Part shown: positions 57,201-64,000 of the stretch, in pieces | How the letters are laid out: each line of letters opens with the position of its first letter | Numbering within the stretch: position 1 is the first letter of the stretch | NCBI GenBank assembly: GCA_009746045.1 | Contig: RPFO01000648.1 | Coordinates: 1,038,021 to 1,102,020, forward strand | Source: Mesostigma viride | Lineage: Eukaryota; Streptophyta; Mesostigmatophyceae; Mesostigmatales; Mesostigmataceae | Direction of reading: 5' to 3' | Length of the DNA: 64,000 nt | Program-made: the position numbers and the translations under genes | The notes under the pieces: generated by a model | The model's database searches: none | The model's input: the letters and a program-made list of their open reading frames with translations, nothing else | Told to the model about the DNA's origin: nothing

Positions 57201-57525
57201 AGGTGTTTGGCTGACGTATAGATGCCTTGGTAAGGATGTTTGGCTACAGATCTTCATGGCCACACTGACAGCATTCCCTTGATGATGTGGTGGTTGCTTT
57301 GTTGTGGCGCCACCAGGGCCTACGTGGAGCTGTCGGGCTATAATGAACCTGTGCAGCATCCCTTTGTTGTGGTTGTTGTTGCCAGGCCTACGTGGAGCTA
57401 TTCGGCTACAACAACACGAGCACCGGGCGGCTGTGGGTGGTGTCGGCGCGGGGCCAGTTTGAGCGCAACGACTTGGACGAGTTCTCGATGACCGCGACGA
57501 ATGTGGGCGCGATCAAGGTGCTGAG
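20940..57525 (+). CDS. Large coiled-coil protein with PLAT/LH2 domain (at least 18 exons, 3' incomplete)
   Basis: Exons: 20940-21002, 22651-22695, 23771-23918, 25277-25431, 25946-26068, 26710-26881, 28201-28310, 28774-28878, 30156-30352, 30737-30992, 31454-31720, 33094-33238, 40265-40405, 40975-41157, 41707-42154, 43081-43445, 57012-57076, 57386-57525. All are GT-AG with compatible phases, giving 1042 codons plus two bases. The product starts MKRSSSAPKRPASARL, then runs through charged heptad-rich segments (for example QEEMWQRQQRTMRK, RRQEKLAQRELRLKQEGEAL, LEEYRRSNSD) typical of coiled coils. Exons 10-16 are mostly helical and acidic or alanine-rich. Exons 17-18 read YVISVKTGSKRGAGTNAR then AYVELFGYNNTS, the opening strands of a PLAT/LH2 domain, which usually binds lipid or protein partners at membranes. 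The domain's second half must lie past the window. Exon 1 and the 42154/43081 junction are the least certain. Confidence 0.75.
21814..21893 (+). repeat. 25-bp repeat, three copies, intron 1
   Basis: cacaagccgtgtagcgtgtg plus ccagc three times in a row. Confidence 0.85.
22341..22625 (+). repeat. 40-bp minisatellite, seven copies, intron 1
   Basis: The unit begins atgttccagccagtttcctc and runs to ctccgcgccg. The array ends about 25 bp before the exon 2 acceptor. Confidence 0.95.
23605..23955 (+). repeat. Copies of exon 3 boundaries in the flanking introns
   Basis: The exon 3 start, cag followed by gaggcggcggaggccaacgc (23768-23790), has an intronic copy at about 23614-23640 (cag then gagggcggcgtaggccaacgc). 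The exon 3 end with its gtaggg donor recurs at about 23924-23950 as gcggcaag then gtaggc. Confidence 0.8.
24519..25030. other. Intron 3 segment with poly(A) tract, no gene
   Basis: AT- and C-run-rich DNA containing a 13-A run at about 24878-24890. It could be a short inserted retroelement, but no target-site duplication is evident to me. Confidence 0.3.
25456..25500 (+). repeat. Copy of the exon 4 end in intron 4
   Basis: The exon 4 end and donor (about 25396-25440, cgtatgtggccgagatgatg then cgcctcaag and gtgagg) recurs about 65 bp downstream as cgtgtatgtggccgaaatga then tgcgcctcgcgatgagg. The GT has become AT. Confidence 0.85.
25568..25756 (+). repeat. (GGA)n trinucleotide run, about 62 units, intron 4
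   Basis: A pure GGA/GAG run. It is open as poly-E in frame with a possible TAG acceptor at 25523, but no GT donor follows and exon 4 joins exon 5 in phase without it, so I treat it as intronic. Confidence 0.85.
27260..27540 (+). repeat. GGGCGAC / CCACGGGC low-order repeat, intron 6
   Basis: Short words (cgacgggcgatgggc, agccacgggcaac, actagccac) recur irregularly over 280 bp. Confidence 0.75.
27860..28065 (+). repeat. Four decayed copies of the exon 7 start in intron 6
   Basis: The genuine acceptor and exon 7 start read ccctgcag then aggccatggcgctgg. Upstream copies read cccgcag then aggccattggctc (about 27876), cccgcag then aggccatcggctc (about 27927), ccccgcag then tggcggtgg (about 27973) and cccacag then aggccatgtgc (about 28043). 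All keep CAG. Confidence 0.8.
28655..29095 (+). repeat. Copies of both exon 8 edges
   Basis: The exon 8 start (atggagcacctggagg then cggcgctcgaactc) has an upstream copy at about 28664-28702. The exon 8 end (gcgcgcaggtggcggaggag then aag and gtgagg) has downstream copies at about 28957-28987 and 29057-29087, both with intact GTGAGG. Flanking intron sequence (ggacgtttatatagactag) is also copied once. Confidence 0.88.
30490..30575 (+). repeat. (ATT/GTT)n run, intron 9
   Basis: AT-rich trinucleotide run. Just upstream (30398-30490) a ~50-bp word (tacgtgaggtggcgg ... cccacct) is repeated. Confidence 0.85.
31040..31180 (+). repeat. Two copies of the exon 10 donor region in intron 10
   Basis: The exon 10 end (ggtcggacgggaag then gtgagtgtgtgtgg) is echoed at about 31053-31076 (ggtccggcgtgaag then gtaag) and at about 31146-31175 (ggtcggacaggaag then ctgagtgtgttgg, with GT changed to CT). 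Confidence 0.75.
31702..32673 (+). repeat. 81-bp satellite, 12 units, carrying the exon 11 donor
   Basis: Units start at 31702, 31783, 31864 and so on to 32593. Each contains the exon 11 tail gatgaagaagatggggcag followed by gtgggtgg. The first unit is the genuine exon end. A thirteenth, longer copy of the exon tail (about 44 nt, including ggagaaggcgatgaagaag) with donor lies at 32700-32742. Because 81 is divisible by three and no stop interrupts, the exon 11 frame stays open through all copies. Confidence 0.95.
32970..33022 (+). repeat. Copy of the exon 12 start in intron 11
   Basis: cacag then gtggacgtgacggtcaacc and tggagctgcagagccacgcg mirrors the genuine exon 12 start at 33094 (gtggacgcggcagtcaagc, tggagctgcagaaccacgcg). 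Confidence 0.88.
33239..33475 (+). repeat. (GT)n then G-rich tract immediately after the exon 12 donor
   Basis: The intron begins as a GT run, so the donor is one of many GTs, and then becomes GGGGTGGGG-type sequence with many G tracts. It is a candidate for G-quadruplex formation. Confidence 0.85.
33569..33792 (+). repeat. 46-bp repeat, five copies, derived from the exon 12 end
   Basis: The unit holds ggcgtccacgattgctgccg and ccaaggaggaca, matching the exon 12 tail gcttccgcaatcaccgccgc and caaggaagac. The GT after the exon word is absent in these copies. Confidence 0.88.
35235..37040 (-). pseudogene. Element 1 RNase H plus tyrosine recombinase, one internal frameshift
   Basis: RNase H motifs appear in order: VVASDASGSGGGVVY, HINVKEAIAATQ, RLVDSSAVVGAF and DHNPADKAS. 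Then comes a linker with GDVHPNPGP (36167-36196) and the recombinase: QQYLRISEALGL (first catalytic Arg), a frame break near 35565, then FHSLRHGGATHD (His-x-x-Arg) and GRWASALSVTRYIGL (nucleophile Tyr). The break follows DALLFRA and precedes LTYSQARQQW, consistent with one missing T. All catalytic residues are still present, so the element is young or the breaks are assembly artefacts. Confidence 0.8.
36961..38163 (-). pseudogene. Element 1 reverse transcriptase
   Basis: The frame carries RT landmarks in order: KPDGRIRLIVDNRRGN (motif 1/2 region), GGVSDLDSYYNRLRLP (motif A aspartate), and MHAVTIDDLHFTH (motif C, with IDD in place of YxDD). Near 37040 the frame breaks. The element 2 homologue continues GVVHRRDGVLEP, and here the continuation VIHQRDGDVVPVPER lies one frame over, consistent with loss of one base in a short G run. 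The start is not fixed; no ATG opens this frame near 38163, so it may be translated from an upstream start or by frameshift. Confidence 0.75.
38360..39457 (-). pseudogene. Element 1 Gag-like ORF with compensating frameshifts
   Basis: An ATG at 39457 opens a frame beginning MTSVTAPERNFIAKLKQEA, followed by a helical region (AATAVQKILGEGHWLERIQ). From about 39010 to 38760 this frame turns into low-quality sequence, while another frame reads well (GDIGDLISAMSKLLDQAKTP). The first frame resumes at MLDYAESVGGKS and ends GKKGQGGPSNNNK. A one-base shift and its reversal therefore disrupt the middle. The C-terminal part (AAEYLAKLITACQL, AAMSMGKLQHKLEQ) resembles the end of the element 2 Gag. No CCHC knuckle is seen. 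The Gag role is inferred from position upstream of RT. Confidence 0.6.
40128..40165 (+). repeat. Copy of the exon 13 start in intron 12
   Basis: cccag then gcgtgttgcgcacggccgag gggt echoes the genuine tccag then gcgtggtcagcaccgccgag gggt at 40262-40289. Confidence 0.8.
42180..42605. repeat. About 58-bp direct repeats followed by an inverted copy, intron 15
   Basis: The unit containing gaacaacccacgtctgtagc and acccctctccccgctccccg is repeated about six times. The last copy (about 42478-42543) is followed at 42545-42605 by its reverse complement, making a hairpin with a ~5-base loop. The first part (42180-42240) is a diverged inverted copy too. Confidence 0.88.
43975..44075 (+). repeat. 26-bp repeat, four copies, intron 16
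   Basis: ccctaagat(g/a)cgtgcccagt plus ccctta in tandem. It is not a telomere repeat despite the ccctaa word. Confidence 0.88.
44223..56905 (+). repeat. 39-bp megasatellite, about 325 copies, intron 16
   Basis: Two families follow one another. From 44223 to about 45105, about 22 units carry tcatcagtgtcgtg. From there to 56905 the units carry ttattattatctgat. All share ctcatgcctggtca(t/a)gtg. The t/a (ATG/AAG) site varies near both ends and is almost uniformly AAG in the centre; about 61 units between 51018 and 53397 have no ATG. Several 38-bp units, with one T fewer, occur near 45338, 45648, 46662, 46856, 47284, 54498 and 54731. Since 39 is divisible by three, giant spurious reading frames run along both strands. 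The array ends in degenerate units with cctggt/tctggt words. Confidence 0.97.
57077..57385 (+). repeat. Intron 17 with copies of the exon 17 end and exon 18 start
   Basis: The exon 17 end (gcaccaacgcgcgg then gtaag) is echoed at 57127-57146 (gtgccaacgggagg then gtaag). The exon 18 start (ccag then gcctacgtggagctattcgg) is echoed at about 57312-57338 (ccag then ggcctacgtggagctgtcgg). Confidence 0.88.
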
Positions 57526-58990
57526 GTGAGCAGGGGAAAATTGGATGGGAATTTTTAGTTACTAGGGTGGGGGAAGATATGCCAATGTGGGGGCGATCAA
57601 GGTGCACAGGTCAGCGGGGGAAGTGTGTATGGATATGTGGATTTGGGGGTTGATTATAGGGTCAAAGGGTGGGGGGAGATATGCCAGTGTAGGGGCGATC
57701 AAAAAGCAGGTCTGGTGCGTTAAAGAATGTGGAATGGATTTGTATATGCGTGGCATTGAAGTACAGGCTGGTTAGGCTATAGTGACCCCTGCAGTGTCAG
57801 CATAACTTTCTCACGAGATTTGACCGAATCTCGAGATTCTGAAAGCACATTTGCCTTGCAGTTTTTCGTGAGGAAACTTACTGCGAAAAGACCGGTCGAA
57901 AACGGTTACGTTTACTAGGTTTGGCAGCAGTTTTATGAGAACAATCGGTTTTCTCTGAATATAGTTTAATTAACGCATGCGGGAAAGATAGGGCCGCTAT
58001 GCCTTGGCCTGCATGTGGAAGGGTGTCTGCGACATGGGCTGACTACTTCGATCTGTACAAAGGGTTTCATGTTCGCCTGAATTTTCCTTGGATGACCCGG
58101 TTGTTTATAAGGGTCAGTGGCTATTAATTAGTGGTCCGAGAAAATTAATTGTAGGTTTTATACGACTTGCTTGCAAAGATTCATGTTTGGTTGCACCAGC
58201 TGAGGTTAGGTGGGGACCTGTAGGGTCGGCTGGTTGCTTAACGAATCTTTGGCTGATGTGGGTTCTTTAGTGAGTCGTGATTAATTATTGTATAGTGGAT
58301 TCGGACCGGCCCAAGGGGTCGATGGGCGAGTTTTATGTTTGTCAGTCTTGGGAACCTTGTACAACTACCTGTACGGTTAACGCACTAGCCTGGGGGTGCG
58401 TGGCCACGTTGTTTGTAGTGGCGTTTTCAGCACTGTTCAGGCCGGTGTGTGACGCATGCCGGTGTTACTTAATTTAGGATGATGTCAGCATGTGTGTCGG
58501 CGGACCATGCCTTAAGCAAGCTAGGCAGGCAGTGATCCGCAATTGTTTCTTTCACAATGGCGGCAATGGCTGCCTGTGCAAAATTGCACATTCTAGCGCG
58601 GGTTGCATCTGTCTTGTAGCCGAGGCAGATGGTGGCACAACCGCTAAGTTGTTCGACCAAGCATAGTAGAGTTGGTCGTGCAACGGAAAGAAAATTTAAA
58701 TTTACCCCCATGTCGTTTTCCCCGGCTGTGGGTCTTTTTGACATGGGCGAAGGATGGGGCGCTACTTCGGCGGTTTGACCAGCTTCGACGGAGCTGTTCA
58801 TAAGTTTCTAAAACAGCTCTAGTGTCACATCGCAGGCTTGCCACCTTGCGATGGTGCGTGGGACGTGACCTGTACTCCAAAGGTCCTGAACCAGGTTCCT
58901 GTCAGCGACGGCCTGTTTTTTTCATATATATTTTTTTTGTGGCGGCAGGTCCGTTGTCCAGCTGCTCCTGCCGAGGAGGGGTAGTTGGGG
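57526..58990. other. Intron 18 before element 2: exon 18 end copies, otherwise nothing recognised
   Basis: The exon 18 end (aatgtgggcgcgatcaaggt) recurs at about 57578-57605 (aatgtgggggcgatcaaggt) and at about 57685-57706 (agtgtaggggcgatcaaaaa). I found no continuation of the PLAT domain here. The word cggttttctctgaatatagttt at about 57947 resembles cggggttctctgaacatagt at 63338 inside element 2. Confidence 0.5.
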
Positions 58991-60011
58991 ACAATAGGAG
59001 CCGTGCGAGGGTTGCACTCCGAATCTAGAAATTATTCCCTATTGCGAGACTCGAGTTGGGGAGGGCGTCTTAGGGAGGCGAGGCTGCGCCAGACCTTTGT
59101 CGTTCCTTTTCGTCTCAGCACCTGCTGCGCGGCTCAGTCTGAGGCGGTCCTCGGGACCGACTGGGTAACTACTGTCAGCCGGTGGTCTGCGGCCCAGCTG
59201 GAGTCCGTTGTTGGACTGCTGGTCGACCACGTGGACGGGCCTGAAATTCTGGCAGCAGCGGACCCAAACGAAGCGCTGTTGGCAGCCCTCCAAAGCGCCC
59301 GGGACTTGGCGGACTCGGACGAAGAGGAGATGCAGCCACCACGCCGGCCCACGAAAGGGGCGAAAAAGGGGACGAAAAAAGTCGGAAGCCCAGCCCCGAG
59401 CAAGGGAAAGGCCGCGGGGGATGTGAGGGAGCAGCTCTTGGAGCTGGCGGCCATTGTTGGCAAGCAGGGGCAGGCGGGCAAAGTAGAGGAGGAGGAGGAG
59501 GAGTCCGAGGAAGAGGATTTCCTGACGAAATTGAAGGATGCGCTGGCCGGGGCAGATGGGGCTTCCAGGAAGCCGAAAAAACCAAAGGGGTGACGCTGCC
59601 CACTCGAGCACAAGTGGTGAATTGGAGGGTGCAAGAGAGAGTGCTCCCCGAGGTGCTCGAGGATGCCAACGACAATGGAGGGGGGATAAAGAGTTGGATC
59701 ATGGCTACTCGCCAAGGGGGTGGAGGAACCAGGAAAGCAGGAAGGTGGTCATGAACATCGCCCTGGCCATGGACACACTCTTCAAGGAGTTGGGGCCGGC
59801 AGCCGGGGAGTTGGCTGGGGTAGAGTATCTCATGAGGGTGGTGGCAGCAATGCTCCTAGTGGAGAGCCAGGGGTCAGGAGGGTGGAAGGTGGCTGGCCAC
59901 CTCCTTGCTCTCAAGGAAGATGCCTCCTTGGTGAGCAACCCGGCCATGAAGATGGCCCTGCAAAGCGCCACGATGATGGAGAAGCTGGGCAAGGCCCAGC
60001 AAACCAAGTAA
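58985..60011 (+). pseudogene. Element 2 Gag-like region, spread over frames
   Basis: One frame runs to TGA at 59593 and includes SVVGLLVDHVDGPEILAAAD, a basic KKGTKKVGSPAPSKGKA stretch and an acidic EEEEEESEEED run. The next plausible segment (RAQVVNWRVQERVLPEVLED) lies in another frame. A third, from about 59740 to 60011 (VMNIALAMDTLFKELGPAAG ... MEKLGKAQQTK), is homologous to the C-terminus of the element 1 Gag. At least two frame changes are therefore present. The first is at aaaggggtgacg, where stepping back one base would continue the frame, so programmed -1 shifting cannot be excluded. The start codon is uncertain because the frame overlaps repeat A1. Confidence 0.5.
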
Positions 60012-60044
60012 ACACCGAAAGGGTAAACCGCTCCCCCTTCCCAC

Positions 60045-60322
60045 TGCCTCTTCCTACAATGCCTCTAAGCACTACGTGGGGGAGAGTGAGGTCAGCACGC
60101 AGACGCCAGCGTGCAACTCGCCGCCGCCGGACCTTCACTCTACAACACAAGGTGATTACGTGGTTGAATTGGCTATGGCACGGGGGGGCAGACCCTCCGC
60201 CTAAATCTGGAGGCGCGTGCTCCAGAGGAACGGCGGAGGCCCTGAAAAGGGTCAAGAAGCACTGCGAGTGGTACAGTCGCCGCGTAGGCGTTGCGACAGG
60301 CCCCGCAAAGGAAGTGATCTAA
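60045..60322 (+). other. Short arginine-rich open segment between Gag and RT of element 2
   Basis: An ATG at about 60059 opens a frame with RSARRRQRATRRRRTFTLQH followed by VITWLNWLWHGG and VKKHCEWYSRRVG. It ends just before the RT frame. It could be the RT N-terminus in a shifted frame or a small nucleic-acid-binding peptide. No homologue was recognised in element 1. Confidence 0.35.
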
Positions 60323-60329
60323 TCTATGG

Positions 60330-61130
60330 GAAAAAAATAAGTATGAACAACTTGTGGCGGAGCGGGTGAGTCTGCCGAAGCGCGAGGTGGCAGGAAAGGC
60401 GAAGCTGCTGGATTTGCTGGCGCTACGACCTAGTTGGCGAGAGGTGTACGCCAGCGAGGCCAACTGCATCAAGCCGGAGGTGGCTGCCAGTGCGAGGTAT
60501 TGGAATGTACCTGCCCCCAGCCGAGGGTGCACCATGGCGGAGTGGGGCAAGTTGATGGGGAGGGCAGCGGACGTGGGGATGGTGGAGTTCCGAGAGACGC
60601 GGCCAAAGTGGGTAGACGGATGTTTTGGGGTGGCCAAAGGAGTGGGGGAGTTAAGGCTCATTGTGAATAAGAAGTTGGGGAACGCACTGTGGGTGGACCC
60701 CCCTAAGACGGTGTTACCCCACCTGGGCATATACTCGGAGGTCTATATCAAGGGTCGGTGCTACACGGCCAAGAGCGATCTGGTCTCGTATTACTATACC
60801 ATCCAAGTGCCGGAGTGGTGGTGGGATTATCAAGGGCTACCTGATGTGTGGTCCACCGATGTCGGGCTGCCGGGGCGGCGGAGGAGGGTGTGGCCAGTGC
60901 TGAAAGTGCTGGCCATGGGGCACTCCCACGCTGTAGCGCTAGGGGAAGCCATCCATGAGATGGTCCTCTATGCCACGGGCGCTTTGGATCCTAGACGGCA
61001 GGTGAACCGCCTCACAAGTGTAGGGGAGCTGACCGTGCTTCGGAATGCATGGGGTAACCCAACCGCCCTAGCCATCGAGTACAAGGAGGAGAGCACGAGG
61101 GAGATGCAAATCGACCTTGAGGACCCCCCC
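60330..61130 (+). pseudogene. Element 2 reverse transcriptase, N-terminal part
   Basis: The frame reads KWVDGCFGVAKGVGELRLIV then NKKLGN (RT motif 1/2 region), CYTAKSDLVSYYYTIQVP (motif A Asp) and VLAMGHSHAVALGEAIHEMV. It runs into a tract of ten C residues at 61124-61133, after which the catalytic motif C (VSITIDDLVVSN) is found in a different frame. A single C gain or loss would restore continuity. Confidence 0.78.
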
Positions 61131-62515
61131 CCCTATGGTATCCATCACTATTGATGACCTGGTGGTCAGCAATGGGCGCACGTGCGAGGCGGTGAATCGC
61201 TTAATCGCGAGTGCTATTGAAGACGGGTACGCGCCTAACAACCTTGTGCCCTCCAAGGACAAGACGATCATGGCTAGCCCGGAGGGGGAGGACGAGCTAG
61301 AAGCTCTGGGTGTTGTTCACCGGCGGGATGGGGTGTTGGAGCCGACAGCTAAGCAGCTCACCCTTGTGGTTGCGCACACTCGTGTACTCCTCGAGAGGGG
61401 ACGCGCTACCGCTGAGGCGCTGGCGGCCGTCGTGGGCCGGTGGGTGTGGCTGCAGATGCTCAGCCGCACTTGCTTGTCCATATGGCAGCAGAGTTTTAAG
61501 TTCATCAACCTCAAGGGGTGGGGCCAGCGAACGCGACCTTTGTGGCAAGGTGTGCGCGATGAGCTCGAGTGTGCCATGGCGTTGGCCCCCATGCTCCGTG
61601 TGGACCGGGGGGCTGCCCTGGCTCCGGTGGTGGTGGCCTCGGATGCGTCTAGTTTTGGGCAGGGGGTTGTCTACGCTGAGATGGCCCCAGCTGAGGTGAC
61701 GGAATTAGCTCGGGCCCGGGAGGTGCGGGGTTACCCAACCCTCCTCACCCCAGGTGAGGCCATGTATGCCGGGCCTAGACCCTTGACCAAGGCCGCGGAA
61801 AAAGCCATCATCCACGGGCGATGGCGCGTCGGGATCAAGAGTCGCTGGCGCGATTCGACCATGCACATCAACGAGAAGGAAGTGCGGGCCGCTGTGAAGG
61901 GGGTGGAGCGCTCGGCCCGGAACCTCGGAACATGGGGTAAGCGGGTGGTGAGGTTAGTGGACTCCACTGCCGCTTTGGGCTGCTTGGCTAAAGGGCGTTC
62001 CTCTTCTTACCGGTTAAACAAGCAATGCCGCCGGTTGTGCGCTCTTACGTTGGTCACCGGCAGCCGCTCACAATGGGTCTGGACGCCAAGTGAGCTTCAG
62101 CCTGCGGATGGGCCTTCGCGGGGGCTTTCCATGGCTGCCTCGGTGGCCGGGTGGGTCCGCGATTTGACTCGCGAGGGTGTTCATCCCAATCCCGGGCCTC
62201 GGCTTGGCGCTAGCTACTTGACCCTTCTTGAGGGCAAGGTGAAGCCGGCTACTTTGATGGTTTACCATCGGGGTCTTAGGTCCTTTTTCGCATGGTGGGC
62301 GAGCCGGCGGGGTCGGGTTGGCAGCTTGTTGCGCGGCTTGACGATAGAGGAATACTATTGCGAGTATGTCGCTTGGGCGCACTCACGGTGTTACAGCCGC
62401 CAGTTGTGTGTCAATGCGCTTATGGGCCTGAATTTGTACTTCCCCGGGAGGTGCGGGATTGGGCCTTGGCACGAAGTGTTTTGGCTGGCTGGCGCACGTT
62501 GGCACCCCCTCGTGC
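61131..62515 (+). pseudogene. Element 2 RT motif C, RNase H and start of recombinase
   Basis: After ITIDD come the thumb region, then RNase H signatures VVASDASSFGQGVVYAEM, HINEKEVRAAVKG, RLVDSTAALGCLAKG and ELQPADGPSRG, aligning one-to-one with element 1. A VHPNPGP motif at 62179-62199 separates RNase H from the recombinase N-terminal domain (LEGKVKPATLMVYHRGLRSF). The frame is lost at a second run of ten C residues at about 62515. Confidence 0.78.
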
Positions 62516-63126
62516 CCCCCCCCCATTCCATGGGAGGCTGCGTTTGCGCTTGCTTGTACTATGGTGCTCCAGCGGCAGCCTCGTGCGGCTATGATGGTCA
62601 TCGTTATTTTCCAACAATACCTGCGGGTATCGGAGGCGCTCAACCTGTTGGTCGGCCATGTGCGCTTGCAGCCTGATGTTCGGTTGCGGGGTTCGCAGCG
62701 GGGCGCCTTGTTGTTGATGTCAGCTAAGACGGCTAAGGGGGAGGTGCAGTCTGTGGTGATCGAGGATGTCATGACTGAGACCCTCTTGCGGGCTTGTATG
62801 CGTGGCAAGGCGGCCTGGGAGCGGGTGTTCCCTTACGATTATGCCCAGTTCAGCCGGGTTTGGCATCAGGCCACGCAAGCTTTGGGGGTCGACACGGTGT
62901 TTACCATTCACGGGCTGCGGCATGGGGGGCTACCTATGATTTTTTGCGGCAGCGCAGCATGGCTGATATTCAGCATCGGGGTCGCTGGCGCAGCAGCAAA
63001 ACTGTCGCCCACTATGTGGGATTGCACCGGAGCTTGGCCCTCACCCTTCCTGACGCCCTGGTTCGGGCTATCGCCGCCTGCCCCCCGCGCATTTGGCGGA
63101 GCGTCTTTTCTCTGCCTTCCTCTTAA
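62516..63126 (+). pseudogene. Element 2 tyrosine recombinase C-terminal domain, frameshifted
   Basis: QQYLRVSEALNLLVGHV holds the first catalytic Arg, and TIHGLRHGG holds His-x-x-Arg. Directly after it, a run of six G residues (about 62924) breaks the frame. One extra G restores ATYDFLRQRSMADIQHRGRW and KTVAHYVGLHRS with the nucleophile Tyr, ending at TAA 63124-63126. All catalytic residues survive. Confidence 0.78.
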
Positions 63127-64000
63127 GTTCCCTTCATTCTTGTCTTATGCGTCCACCGGTTTTTGTTTTGCCCCTGGCTTGGGTCGCCAGGGAGGGATGT
63201 AAGGGTAAGGCTAGCCTTTTTGGACATAAAGTGTTCCCATGGGTAAGGATGGCCAGTTGAGGGCCACTTCCCGATGTGCTCTACTTATTGTTTTAATAAA
63301 GAGTCTGGTTACCCTGGAGTTCCACGGTTAATAGAATCGGGGTTCTCTGAACATAGTTTCTTTATAGTGATACGGAAGGGGAGCCGCTGATGCTAGGTGA
63401 AATAGAGCTGGGTGATGTGATCGTAATAAGGTTGATTAGGCTTCTAGTGTACCAGTATTACGGATGATATGGCCTAATTGTTGCGGCCCATACCTTGACG
63501 GTGTGCTGAGTACCTTGACGACGGATTTTTGCGACTAGGTTCTCCTAACAGATCTGTGATTGCGGACGGGTTTGCAACAAGCAATATCTGAAGTAAAATT
63601 TGACGGCTAAAATTGTTTAGAGGCCGTTGCCAGAATCTGGCCGTTGATAGAGAGCCGTTGGCCTTGAAACACGATAAAAGCTTGCTCACCTAGCTCATGG
63701 CGGTCTCTTTTGTTTTCCCACCCGCCCTCCCTGTGTGTTGCCTGTTTGGGGGTAAGGCTAGCCTTTTTGGACATAAAGTGTTCCCATGGGTAAGGATGGC
63801 CAGTTGAGGGCCACTTCCCGATGTGCTCTACTTATTGTTTTAATAAAGAGTCTGGTTACCTTGGAGTTCCACGGTTAATAGAATAGGAGCCGTGCGAGGG
63901 TTGCACTCCGAATCTAGAAATTATTCCCTATTGCGAGACTCGAGTTGGGGAGGGCGTCTTAGGGAGGCGAGGCTACGCCAGACCTTTGTCGTTCCTTTTC

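Larger units (their letters stand above)
58991..64000 (+). mobile_element. YR retroelement 2 (split-direct-repeat type), runs off the window
   Basis: A1 (58993-59111 or longer) recurs at 63882-64000 (A2, cut by the window end). A ~135-bp B segment starting gggtaaggctagcctttttg occurs at 63203-63337 and again at 63750-63884, directly abutting A2. Between A1 and the first B lie Gag-like, RT, RNase H and YR regions in sense orientation relative to the PLAT gene. The B-A2 junction matches the canonical B1-A2 join, so the first B looks like an extra copy separated by ~412 bp. A final B2 would lie outside the window. Confidence 0.85.

Overview
The window is eukaryotic nuclear DNA. GC-rich exons, mostly 45-450 bp, are separated by GT-AG introns loaded with satellites. 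It also carries two tyrosine-recombinase (YR) retroelements. A plant-type root-cap-like exon and YR elements with split direct repeats (a class known from Volvox/Chlamydomonas, among others) suggest a green alga. I cannot name the species, and a low-complexity-rich prasinophyte or chlorophyte is only a guess. There is no CRISPR, no rRNA, no convincing tRNA and no bacterial-style operon.

Layout. 1-9.6 kb: the last exon of a root-cap-like gene (140-475), degenerate repeats, a decayed LINE-type ORF1 fragment, a small zinc-ribbon terminal exon (4032-4158), long tetranucleotide blocks, a ~185-bp tandem repeat and a large inverted repeat. 9.7-20.1 kb, minus strand: a complete 9-exon gene for a ~356-aa EamA/DMT (SLC35G-like) membrane transporter. 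I assembled it by reading frame and intron phase, and every junction phase agrees. About 90% of its length is intron. 20.1-20.9 kb: a divergent promoter interval. 20.94-57.5 kb, plus strand: one very large gene with at least 18 exons and over 1,040 residues. It encodes a coiled-coil protein whose last visible exons begin a PLAT/LH2 domain, and it continues beyond the window.

Two retroelements sit in introns of the large gene: element 1 on the minus strand (34.5-39.7 kb) and element 2 on the plus strand (59.0 kb to the window end). Both encode Gag-like, RT, RNase H and YR regions, both are frameshifted, and both carry a 2A-like VHPNPGP motif between RNase H and YR. Intron 16 of the large gene contains a ~12.7-kb array of about 325 copies of a 39-bp satellite.

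The most striking pattern is that most exons of both genes have decayed copies of their own splice-junction edge in the adjoining intron. In some places these copies became arrays: 14 extra donor copies in an 89-bp satellite, and 12 in-frame extra donors in and beyond an 81-bp satellite. Intron growth here appears to proceed by tandem duplication across exon-intron boundaries.
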